The position numbers and the translations under genes were made by a program. Below the pieces are notes generated by a model. It worked only from the letters and a program-made list of their open reading frames with translations. It did not search any database and was not told the origin of the DNA. Shown in pieces: positions 1-8,600 of a stretch of DNA of 15,586 nt. The stretch lies in assembly GCA_002348315.1 (NCBI GenBank), contig DEAW01000181.1, positions 1-15,586 of the forward strand, read 5' to 3'. This DNA comes from Planctomycetaceae bacterium UBA2972. GTDB taxonomy: Bacteria > Planctomycetota > Planctomycetia > Pirellulales > Pirellulaceae. Positions within the stretch are counted from its first letter, which is position 1, and each line of letters begins with the position of its first letter.

Positions 1-1581
1 CAGTGCCACGATCATCCCTTTGATGTCTGGACGCGAAAAGATTTCTATAGTGTTGCTGCCTACTTCGGTAAGACGCGTCGATTTGAAAGTAATTTCACCC
101 GTGTGGTCTACACCTCGGAAAGTGAGCAGACGACGGTCTTATGGCCTCCTGAAGACAAAGCGGATGAAGCTGAACGTAAAGCGATGATTCCGTCCTTTCC
201 GTTTCCTTTAATTGACCGGCAGAAACAACCTGAATTTATCGCCCGTTATGAAGCACTTCTAAAACAAAAAGCGGACGCATTGGCAGCACAGGATAACTCG
301 CCGTCACTCGACGACCTGTTGGCTGAAGCAGACGGCAAGGTGGAAGCAGCCACTGGCAATGGTATTGATCTGGCAGTCGCGGAAGCTCGGGAAGAAATAA
401 ACAAAATCGATGTGAAGGCCAGCCTTTACAAACGCAGTGAATATCGTGAAGCGTTGGCCGATCAGATCACTAGTCCACGCAATCGATTGTTTGCCGAATC
501 CTTTGTTAACAGAATCTGGTACGATCTGGTGGGACGTGGGTTTGTTGAGCCGGTGGATGATTTCCGGGAAGACAATCCAGCCAGTCACCCGGAAACTCTG
601 AGTTACCTCTCGGAAGAATTCGTCGCCAATGGTTACAGCTTTAAGAAGCTTGTAAAGTCGATTGTGCAATCGGATGTTTATCAGCAAAAGCAGGTGCCAC
701 GGGGTTCCAATGAGTTGGAACAGGAGGCATTGGAAGCTGCATTTCTCGCAACGCCGATGCGACGCATGCTTAGCGAGTCACTTTACGACAGCATTGTGAC
801 TGCCGGCCACCTCTTCGATCTCAAATATCGAGCGGGTGAAAATGAGAAAATAATTGAACAGGAAGTTCGCGTATTGATCGCTGGCAATGGTGAGCAACAG
901 GATTTGGGAACAGCAGACGTGCAGGACCTTTCAGCCAATCCTCAGCAGATGACCAATCAGGCGATGGCTATGAACAATAGCGGTGGAGCAGGATACACTC
1001 TGGAAGATGCCATTGAATTAGACTTTGACGCGTTACTCAAGGATGAAGACGAAGTCGAATTGGATCAGATGGTTGCCAAGTCTCAGGAAGAGCTTGAAGC
1101 TGAACGCATGCAGATGGAAAACCGGCAGCGGCCGCGTCCCGGCATGCAATATGAAACCAAAATAGTCGAGCGTACGGTGGACGATAATCCTCGCTTTAGC
1201 TCGGCATTGAGAATGGCGACACCGGCACCGGTCGGGCACTTTGTCCGCGTCTTTGGGCAAACCAGTCGCAACGACCTGGGAGAAGCTCGGGATGACAATC
1301 CTTCGATGCGACAGTCATTGATGATGCTCAACGGTCGTCTCACGCATGAAGCCTCTCGCGTCGGGACACTCGAACCTGTGTCCAAATATCTGACAGGCGG
1401 TAAACCACAACTTGATAAGGCCATTGAATTGGCTTACCACGAGATTCTTACTCGCAATCCAAGTGCAGACGAATTGGCCTGGGCCAGAACGATTCTGTCG
1501 GAAGCGAAGTCACCCCGGGCAGGGATGGCGGATCTTCGCTGGATTATGCTCAACAGTAACGAGTTTAGATTCCTGCCTTAG
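1..1581 (+). CDS. DUF1549/DUF1553 (PSCyt2/PSD1) planctomycete protein, 5' end missing
   Basis: The reading frame is open from the first base, so the gene begins upstream of the window; 526 residues are present. Codons 2-8 read CHDHPFD, the hallmark of the DUF1549 (PSCyt2) domain, whose family form is a Cys-x-x-Cys-His-Asp-His-Pro-Phe stretch. The DUF1553 (PSD1) domain follows: SPRNR from codon 158, then an ESFVNRIW...GRGFVEPVDDF segment (about 167-199) and a C-terminal part with GHFVRVFGQ and RNDLGEARDDNPSMRQ. A Gln/Glu/Asp-rich stretch of about 100 residues (nt 840-1180) interrupts the DUF1553 region. These proteins are typically exported and paired with DUF1501 proteins, as here with 69 nt between. 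Their biochemical role is unproven; a role in breaking down complex sugars has been proposed. The family call is secure, the function is not. Confidence 0.92.
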   Translation, partial: QCHDHPFDVWTRKDFYSVAAYFGKTRRFESNFTRVVYTSESEQTTVLWPPEDKADEAERKAMIPSFPFPLIDRQKQPEFIARYEALLKQKADALAAQDNSPSLDDLLAEADGKVEAATGNGIDLAVAEAREEINKIDVKASLYKRSEYREALADQITSPRNRLFAESFVNRIWYDLVGRGFVEPVDDFREDNPASHPETLSYLSEEFVANGYSFKKLVKSIVQSDVYQQKQVPRGSNELEQEALEAAFLATPMRRMLSESLYDSIVTAGHLFDLKYRAGENEKIIEQEVRVLIAGNGEQQDLGTADVQDLSANPQQMTNQAMAMNNSGGAGYTLEDAIELDFDALLKDEDEVELDQMVAKSQEELEAERMQMENRQRPRPGMQYETKIVERTVDDNPRFSSALRMATPAPVGHFVRVFGQTSRNDLGEARDDNPSMRQSLMMLNGRLTHEASRVGTLEPVSKYLTGGKPQLDKAIELAYHEILTRNPSADELAWARTILSEAKSPRAGMADLRWIMLNSNEFRFLP

Positions 1582-1635
1582 GCAGACAACAAACCAACGA
1601 TTAGTTTTTTTCGAAGATTGGTACAATTACCAAAC

Positions 1636-1640
1636 AGGAG
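1636..1640 (+). promoter_or_regulatory. Ribosome binding site fixing the DUF1501 start
   Basis: AGGAG lies 10 nt before the ATG at 1651. It selects this ATG over an in-frame TTG at 1618, which has no comparable site and would add 11 residues in front of the twin-arginine leader. Confidence 0.7.
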
Positions 1641-1650
1641 AACCAAACCC

Positions 1651-2904
1651 ATGGCATGTAACGACTACAAGCTGAGCCGAAGAGCGATGATGGGTGCTAC
1701 CAGCGCTTCCATCCTCGGGTTTAGTATCCGTGACCTTTTGGCTTATTCCGGTTCCGACCATGAAGCCAAAGCAGAGCACGTTATTTTGTTCTGGAACGGT
1801 GGCGGAATGTCACACATCGATACCTGGGATCCCAAACCGGGTCGACCTACGCAGGGTGACTTCAGTCCGATTGCGACGTCAGCTCCCGGAGTCCAGATTT
1901 CTGAGATCTTTCCAAAGCTATCTAAGCAGATGCATAACGCTGCTTTGATTCGCTCGATTGCAGGAACACAGGGAGCTCATGGTCGTGCCAGTTACAATCT
2001 GCAAACCAGTTATCTGCCAGGTCCCAATCTGCGTCACCCCGGTGTAGGTTCGGTCGTGGTTCATGAACTGAATAACCACAGCGATTTACCACCGTATATC
2101 ACCATTAGCGGTCAGGCTCCGCGAGCCAGTTACTTAGGTCAGAAGTGTGAAGCTTACTATGTGGCTGCTCCCGGCGAGAAGGACCCCTACCTCGCATTTC
2201 CTGCGGGTATCACGCAGGTACGTGGCGACCGTCGGCTGGAACAGTTAGCTAAATTCAACCAGCGGTTTCTGGACAAAAAGAACGATACTCGTCTCACTTC
2301 GACTCAGACGTCTATCGAAGATGCTGTCCGCCTGATGCGCTCTCCGGCTCTGGAAGCATTTGAGTTGGATAAAGTGGATTCCAAAACATTGGAACGATAC
2401 GGAGACACTAATTTCGGTCGTGGAGCCCTGATGGCAAAGCGTCTGGTCGAAAAAGGTGTCCGGTTTGTTCAGGTTAATCGAGGTGGTTTCGATACCCACA
2501 GCAATAACTTCCCGGCTATGAACAATCATGGAGAAGTTATGGACCCCGCGCTGGCTTCCTTGGTGGAAGACTTGAGCGAGTCCGGTATGCTTGAAAAAAC
2601 GATGGTGATTATGCTAAGCGAGTTCGGGCGTACACCACGAATTAATGACAATGCCGGGCGTGATCACTGGGCCTCGGTCTTTAGTTGCTTTATGGCCGGT
2701 GGCGGCATCCGGGGTGGTCAGGTGATTGGTTCGTCGGATGAAGACGGAGCGATGCCGAAAGACCGACCGGTTGAAGTTGCCGATATTCACGCAACCTTGT
2801 GTTACGCAATGGGAATTGACCATGAGAAAGAAGTCATGACTCCGTTGTTGCGTCCGATGAAGCTGGTTGACAACGGAGCACCCGTGATGGAGTTGTTTAG
2901 CTAA
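1651..2904 (+). CDS. DUF1501 family exported protein
   Basis: A 417-residue protein that begins with a twin-arginine-type leader: SRR at residues 9-11, then a moderately hydrophobic stretch to about residue 31. DUF1501 proteins belong to the alkaline phosphatase/sulfatase-like superfamily. The expected motifs are present: GGGMSHIDTWDPKP (50-63), GGFDTH (278-283), LSEFGRTPR (322-330) and GRDHW (336-340). The Asp, His and Glu residues in these motifs are candidate metal or active-site ligands. The length is normal for the family. It follows the DUF1549/DUF1553 gene closely and probably shares its transcript, and a strong terminator 46 nt downstream closes the unit. The ATG was chosen for its Shine-Dalgarno sequence and because it puts the twin arginines near the N-terminus. 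No substrate can be read from the sequence. Confidence 0.93.
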   Translation: MACNDYKLSRRAMMGATSASILGFSIRDLLAYSGSDHEAKAEHVILFWNGGGMSHIDTWDPKPGRPTQGDFSPIATSAPGVQISEIFPKLSKQMHNAALIRSIAGTQGAHGRASYNLQTSYLPGPNLRHPGVGSVVVHELNNHSDLPPYITISGQAPRASYLGQKCEAYYVAAPGEKDPYLAFPAGITQVRGDRRLEQLAKFNQRFLDKKNDTRLTSTQTSIEDAVRLMRSPALEAFELDKVDSKTLERYGDTNFGRGALMAKRLVEKGVRFVQVNRGGFDTHSNNFPAMNNHGEVMDPALASLVEDLSESGMLEKTMVIMLSEFGRTPRINDNAGRDHWASVFSCFMAGGGIRGGQVIGSSDEDGAMPKDRPVEVADIHATLCYAMGIDHEKEVMTPLLRPMKLVDNGAPVMELFS

Positions 2905-2942
2905 GTCGCCAGCCAGATTAACTTTGAGAAACTTATTGGTTC

Positions 2943-2948
2943 TATAAT
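2943..2948 (+). promoter_or_regulatory. Possible -10 element (TATAAT) before the TPR operon
   Basis: An exact TATAAT lies in the DUF1501-TPR intergenic space. The best -35-like hexamer, TTGAGA at 2924-2929, is only 13 nt away, which is too close for a standard sigma-70 promoter, and the correctly spaced hexamers are poor. Initiation from here would fall inside the terminator stem. It could serve the TPR gene at 3050 but may be chance. Confidence 0.25.
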
Positions 2949-2949
2949 G

Positions 2950-2991
2950 AAACCTGGCATGGCCAAGTATTTTGGTCTGCCGGGTTTTTTT
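2950..2991 (+). terminator. Rho-independent terminator after the DUF1501 gene
   Basis: A long hairpin. AAACCTGGCA (2950-2959) pairs with TGCCGGGTTT (2978-2987) with one G-U wobble. After a single bulged T (2960), GGCCAA (2961-2966) pairs with TTGGTC (2972-2977), again with one wobble. The loop is 5 nt. A run of seven T (2985-2991) ends the element, its first three forming the base of the stem. It separates the DUF1501 unit from the TPR/Tol-like cluster. Confidence 0.88.
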
Positions 2992-3049
2992 ATCGAATGA
3001 GAATACCCCACGACAATTTGAAGATCGACTCGATCGAGGTTTCAGGATT

Positions 3050-5527
3050 ATGTTGCGTTCCCCCCACTACGCACTAAGCTGCTGGGCTCTGTTGGCCCTG
3101 TTTGTTGCATTTGTTCCTTCCGCAGAGGCTCAGGATCAGCCTCAAAGCACGCCCGCCGGGACCAGTATGCGAGGTTCCCTGGTCGAAGATCGTGCAGCTC
3201 GTCAGTTAATCGATGCCGGGGAAGCCCGGATGGATGCTAACGAGACCGAAAAGGCGTTGGAGATATGGAAGTCGGTGATTGAGCGTTATCCGCGCAGTCG
3301 CGTTCGTTTTGCCGCCCATATGAAGCTGGGAAAATACTATCTCGATCGTGAACGAGCTTACGACCGGGCTCGCTCACATTTTGAAGAAGTCGTGATTGAA
3401 GATAATCGCGATGATGATCAGCGTGCTGAAGCAATGTTAAATGTAGGCGTCTGTCATTACTGGTCACGCCTGTACGGCAAATGCTTTCAGGTCATGCGGG
3501 ATGTTATTGAACAATTCCCTGTTAGCCCGCAGGTAAACCAGGCCTACTACTATATAGGACTCGGGCACTTCCAACAGGGCCATTACAGCCGTGCCATCGA
3601 AGCATTGGAGAAAGTGGGAACGACTCTCACCGACGAAGACAGTAACAATGAAAAGCTGGAAGCCGGTAAGCGGTTCTTTGTCAAAGTGGAAGATGCTGAT
3701 TTGGCTGTGCTTGATGCCGAAGACAGTGTGGATGTGATCTGTAAATCGTCAGGCGGTGACGAGGAAGTGGTAGCTTGCTTCCCGATCGGACGTAATGTCC
3801 GCATTGTGCTGGGCTCTATTCCTACAGGGTTGGGTGTGCCCCAGTCAGGAAACGGGACTCTGGAAGTCAAGGGTGGCGATACTGTTCAGGTTCTATATAA
3901 GGATGCACATACTGAAGAGAAGGAAGTGAATGTCGAAGTAATCTCGGAAGTCGTCGTGGTCGGCGACGGAGTTGTGCAGTTTAAGGATGGAGCGTTTCAT
4001 GAATCGCTTAACGGAGTCGTGCTGGGGAAAACGGCGAATATTGAAATCGTCGATGCGGATCGTGATGTGACGGAAAATGCGGATTTAATTCAAGCTACAA
4101 TCTCGATCTATCGGCGGAAGACTGATGAAGAAATTGAGACAGAACAGGCCGAGTTAATCGCAAAGCAGGGAGTTGCTGATCAAGGGGATGATACTCCGGA
4201 TGATTCTCCGCTTGATGATATCCCGTTGTTTGACGAGGAAGAAGAGAAGATCGATCCCTTTAAATTGATCGAAACACTCCAGGTGACACTGACCGAAGCA
4301 AAGGTTAAGCAGCAACGCCAGGCAATTTTACTGACGCCCGAGGAACAGGAAGCAGCAGGTAGTGCACCGCTAGAAGACGAGTCTCCCGATCCTGTTGAAA
4401 TGCCGGACGACGCAACCGATGATACCGAGCCAAAACAACAGCCAGATCAGCAGGCAACCGAGCCGGAGCAGGATCCGCAGGCAGATGCTCCGCCGGAATC
4501 CAACGCGATTCATAGTGGAGTCTTCCGAGCGACGGTGGCTGTGGTGCGATCCGAACAGGCTGCTGCCGACGCACAATTGCAGGCGTTACCCGGAGATCAG
4601 ATTCGGATTACTTATGAAGATCAGCTTCATACCGGGGAAGGGATTGCAATTCTGACCTCAAAAGGGCGATGTCTCGAAGGTAATATTGGCGGAGTGCGTG
4701 TGACGCGAGCGTTGATTACCGACGAAGAACTGCGTGTTCAGACTCAGCTTAAAACGGCTGATGCCCTGACTCGCATTGGTAATCGCTATAAGGAGTTTGG
4801 ACTCAAGAAGAAGGCTGAAGAAAAGTATTCTCAGGCGTTGGGAGTGTGTGAACAAATCATGCCGGAAGTGCAAAAACTTCGAGGGCGTTTGCTCGAAGAA
4901 ACCTACGTTCAGCTGTGGCATGTGTATTTTGAAATGGATCGATTGAATTTAGCCGCTGCGATGTGTGAGCGCCTGCAACGTGAGTTTCCTGCAAGTGGAT
5001 TCGTAGATGATGCGTTATTGCAGTTGGCGGATGTCGCGCGAGTCGAAGGAGATCTTAACCGGGCGATTGGTATTTATACTCGTCTGGCCAATATGCAAAC
5101 GAGTCAACTGCGAGGGGAGGCTCAGTTTGGAATTGCCGAGTGTTTTGAAGCGATGGCCGAGGGGCAAGCAAGTGAAGCGGCAGCCGCGCAGCTCAAGGAC
5201 AAAGCCTTTCAGGAATATAAGAAAGTATACGATCAGTTCCCTGAAAGTGGCCGAGTTGGTGAAGCCGTGGCCAAGATGGCAAATCACTATTATCTACAGA
5301 AAGACTATTCTCGAGCGATTGATACGTTTGAAACAGTATTGGAAAGCCACCCGGATGCCCGCTTTCTGGATGTCATTTTGTTCAACTACGGTCGTTGCCT
5401 GTTTCGCATGGATCGCCGCGGACCGGCTCGCCAGCGTTTTGAACAACTGATTGCGGACTTTCCGGAAAGCCAACTGGCACCAGAGGCTAAAAAAATCGCA
5501 GAAGCACTTAAAAATGCTGGTTTCTGA
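3050..5527 (+). CDS. Exported TPR protein with central beta modules (smaller paralogue)
   Basis: An 825-residue protein with a Sec signal peptide: hydrophobic core at about 9-25, cleavage likely after AEA at residue 27. TPR-like helical repeats occupy about 48-195 and 566-825, with patterns such as KALEIWKSVIERYP and RAIDTFETVLESHP. Between them lie two beta-strand modules. The first (213-285) ends in GDTVQVLYKD. The second starts at VDADRD (334-339) and ends with HSGVF (488-492) and GDQIRITYED (515-524), its halves separated by acidic, Pro/Gln-rich sequence. The ATG at 3050 is preferred because it starts a clean signal peptide and has GAGG 10 nt upstream; a longer frame beginning with TTG at 2972 starts inside the terminator stem. 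C-terminal repeats of this kind occur in CpoB/YbgF- and BamD-like periplasmic TPR proteins. Likely a periplasmic or envelope scaffold. Exact function unknown. Confidence 0.85.
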   Translation: MLRSPHYALSCWALLALFVAFVPSAEAQDQPQSTPAGTSMRGSLVEDRAARQLIDAGEARMDANETEKALEIWKSVIERYPRSRVRFAAHMKLGKYYLDRERAYDRARSHFEEVVIEDNRDDDQRAEAMLNVGVCHYWSRLYGKCFQVMRDVIEQFPVSPQVNQAYYYIGLGHFQQGHYSRAIEALEKVGTTLTDEDSNNEKLEAGKRFFVKVEDADLAVLDAEDSVDVICKSSGGDEEVVACFPIGRNVRIVLGSIPTGLGVPQSGNGTLEVKGGDTVQVLYKDAHTEEKEVNVEVISEVVVVGDGVVQFKDGAFHESLNGVVLGKTANIEIVDADRDVTENADLIQATISIYRRKTDEEIETEQAELIAKQGVADQGDDTPDDSPLDDIPLFDEEEEKIDPFKLIETLQVTLTEAKVKQQRQAILLTPEEQEAAGSAPLEDESPDPVEMPDDATDDTEPKQQPDQQATEPEQDPQADAPPESNAIHSGVFRATVAVVRSEQAAADAQLQALPGDQIRITYEDQLHTGEGIAILTSKGRCLEGNIGGVRVTRALITDEELRVQTQLKTADALTRIGNRYKEFGLKKKAEEKYSQALGVCEQIMPEVQKLRGRLLEETYVQLWHVYFEMDRLNLAAAMCERLQREFPASGFVDDALLQLADVARVEGDLNRAIGIYTRLANMQTSQLRGEAQFGIAECFEAMAEGQASEAAAAQLKDKAFQEYKKVYDQFPESGRVGEAVAKMANHYYLQKDYSRAIDTFETVLESHPDARFLDVILFNYGRCLFRMDRRGPARQRFEQLIADFPESQLAPEAKKIAEALKNAGF
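3686..4622 (+). repeat. Two beta-strand modules in the 825-aa TPR protein
   Basis: Protein-level repeats. Module 1 spans residues 213-285 and module 2 about 326-524. Both follow a pattern of V-x-D-x-D near the start and G-D-x-(I/V)-x-(I/V)-x-Y-(E/K)-D at the end. Module 2 is stretched by two acidic linkers around the VTLTEA strand (412-417). The modules match those of the 2584-residue neighbour. Confidence 0.65.
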
Positions 5528-5625
5528 CCGGCTGAAACGTGATTTGATTCTCTAACCATTACAGCACACCCTTACCTCCGAACTTGTTGAAATCCCCACG
5601 GATCACAAACAAAAGAAATAAAACA

Positions 5626-8600
5626 ATGAAAGCTTCCCACGCAACACTCTGGACTCGAATTCGTTTCCCGCAGTTAACGAGCCTGTGCGCATTGGCATGG
5701 TTGATTGGTGTTTGTTCAATTCTCTCACTACCCATGCTCTCGCGAGCTTTGCAAGCTCAGCAAGCCCAGACCGCCGAGGATGCTCAGGCCCAACAGGCTG
5801 CTCTGGAAGCCGAGCAGGCGCGTCTGGCTGAAGTGAATCAGCAATTGAGTCAGCTCGAGTCTGAATTAGGAAAATACAAGGACTCAGCGCCCGAAGCAGC
5901 CAACCTCATGTTGCAACTGGCGGATCAATACTACCAACATGGACGCGCACTGGGGTTGGTGAGAATTACACAGCGATTTACACAAGTGCAAATCAATCAT
6001 CCCAAACATCGGGAGATGATGCTTAAACTGATTGACGCTCAGCAAGTTCTTTCGCGTAATAATGAACTCGTGGTGGCCTGCCGACAGTATTTAGAGAGAT
6101 ATGGAGCATCGGGGGAAGCTGCGGCGATTGAAATCCGTCTGGCGGATGCACTCGAGCAAACCACGGATCGGGAAGCGGCGGCCAGAGCTGCTGAAGTGGT
6201 CTGGAAGCGTCACGGTAATTCAGTGATTGGTAAACGGTATGTGGAACGCGCCGTTTATATTTATCAGGCACTGCCAGGCAATCAGCTACAGACCCAGGCT
6301 GCCGTGCTTGCTGAAGAAGCCATGGAGAAGATTCCCGCTAAGGACTTTGCTCGAGCGATGGGGGATTATTCAGTCAAACTATATGCACGATTGTCAAAAT
6401 ATGTAGAGTCGAATCGGGTCATCAATCGAATGTTCCAGCGAGGATTGGCGGGCGACAGAGAACAACAACGCGATGCGTATCTCCTGATGGCCAGGAATTA
6501 CCAACAGCTGCAACAGTACACCAATGCTGCCAATGCGTTTCAACGAGCGCGACAAATTCGTGACGATGCTGATTCGTTGTACACTCAGACACTGCTTGTC
6601 TACAACAGTAAGACCAATCCGGGCCAAACCGAATCTCTGTTGAATCAGTTCAAGCAGAAGTTTGGGAGTGATCAGAGAAGATGGACGTTACAGCAGTATG
6701 TTGCACTGCAGTACTACAACGCCATGAATAATGCAAAAGCACTGCAGTTGATCCGTGAAGCACTTCAGGGCGACGCGGTCACTCATAATGCAGCCTCACT
6801 GTTTATCACGCTCAATGGTTCGGAGCCCGCTCGTTTACAGGATACAGAACGCGTCTTTCGAGATGCAATCAATAAATCGACGCTTCCCGCCTCGCGAGCT
6901 CGTTTGTATCGTTATCTGGCCTTTAATATCTATAAAGGTGAAGCATTTAATCAAAACCGGGCGTTACAGTTGTGCCGTGAGTATTTGTCCCGTTATCCGG
7001 AAGGTGGCAGCGACACACTCTACATGATTGACTACCTGTTTAAAAATTCTCCGGATGACAACACTTTCCGTAATGACGTTCGTATGGTCTTGGCATCACG
7101 CAAAAAGAACCTCCAGCATTCCGGGCTCATCACTTATCCGGCCAGTTGGATTGCAACCAATCGAGCCAATGCGGATTACAAAGGACGAGCACAGATTCTC
7201 AAGCAGGAATTAGCCACCGCTGACAACGATGCTCTGGTCAAGCTCTGGTCGCAATCCGGCGGGAACACAAAGAACGCCGCAAGTGCCCGACAGCAATTGC
7301 TGGAAACAGGACACTTTAACGCCATGAATGATGAGATGGCAGTTCGACAGCTCATGGCACAAACCAGTTACTACCGCAGTTACGCTCCGACCAATGATCG
7401 AGGTACCGGGAATAAATACTATGCACTATGGGTACGACGTTTCCCGCAGGAAATCCCTGTCGCTATAGTCTATGTCGCGATGGCGACAGACTACGGGACG
7501 CCCGAAGACTGTCGCGCGGCGTTACAGCATATGTTGCGACTTGATCCGCAGGAAGAAAATTCAGATCTATATCGACGGTTATTGATTTGTGCAGCTCGAA
7601 ACGAAGATCCCAATCTGGCGCGTCAGGCATATAACTGGATTCGCCGGGAAGAACAGCAACATGGAATTCAGGCAAACTATCTAACCACCATGGGCGATGT
7701 GCTTACCGAATTGAAGCTTGTCGATTTGGCGAAGGAACGATATCAGACTGGCGCGAATTTACCTGTGCTGACCTCAGCGAATAAAACATGTCTCGATCGT
7801 CTGGCAGCATTGGAAGAAGACACTCAAAAACGGCAACAGCTCTACGAAGCCGCGTTTCGTAAGCCCTCCGACCAGTTTGGAGCTCTGGCTCATAATATCA
7901 TTAGCATTCGGCTTACGCCGGCCGAAGGGCAGACGGTCGATTGGAATGCTGTTTTGACACTGCTGGAGCAGTCACGTGATCGTGATCTCGATCGACCGTT
8001 CACATCCTGTGGTCTCGATTTTAATAGTTGTGTCAGTTACCTTTCCACTTTGCGAGCATCAGAAACGCTCGAACCCGCACAGATTCGAGCGTTTCTGGAT
8101 CGCTTTGTAAAACTTGATCTCCCTTTGGTTTCACCGATTGCCCGCTTGTTGCTGTTAAACGATGAAGCAACTCCAAAGCCGGAATTGATGCCGATGTTGT
8201 TGGAGTATCAGCAGGCAACGTATCGCAGTGGAGATGAATATCGGGGTTTCGATCAATTGACTCAGTTTGCCAGATCGGCCGCGGCTAACCAACAACATGT
8301 GGTTGCCACAACGATCGGAACAGGGATCCTCGCTAACTTCGCTTCGGTCGATGAAAATCGGCGTAAAGCAGTGAGAGATTTAGTCAGTCGAAGTTACACT
8401 CAGATCGGTGAAGTTGGATTAACGATTGATGAAGACAGTCCGATTGCTCCCTTACTGCAGGCGGCTTTGTATCTGCGGTTAGGTGATCAGGAATTAGCAT
8501 TCGATCTCTACAGTGAAAATGGAGATCTGTTTGATGAACATCGTGACCAGATGCCAGTGGACCTTGTTGAGTTTATTGTGGAACGTCTGATTGCTGCGGG

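Noticed and set aside
1..24. Haem-binding cytochrome c site suggested by the Cys-His-Asp-His motif
   Set aside because: The upstream Cys needed for CxxCH is outside the window, and the motif is better explained as the DUF1549 signature, whose haem binding is not established.
3029..3038. 10-bp palindrome CTCGATCGAG upstream of the TPR gene start
   Set aside because: Palindromes of this size occur by chance about a dozen times per 15 kb. It overlaps the ribosome site but offers no other sign of being an operator.
2972..3049. TTG start giving a 26-residue N-terminal extension of the 825-residue TPR protein
   Set aside because: The codon lies in the terminator stem and the extension would bury the signal peptide. 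The ATG at 3050 gives a clean leader.
5584..5625. TTG start giving 14 extra residues on the giant protein
   Set aside because: No ribosome site is visible, and the ATG at 5626 directly begins the export signal.
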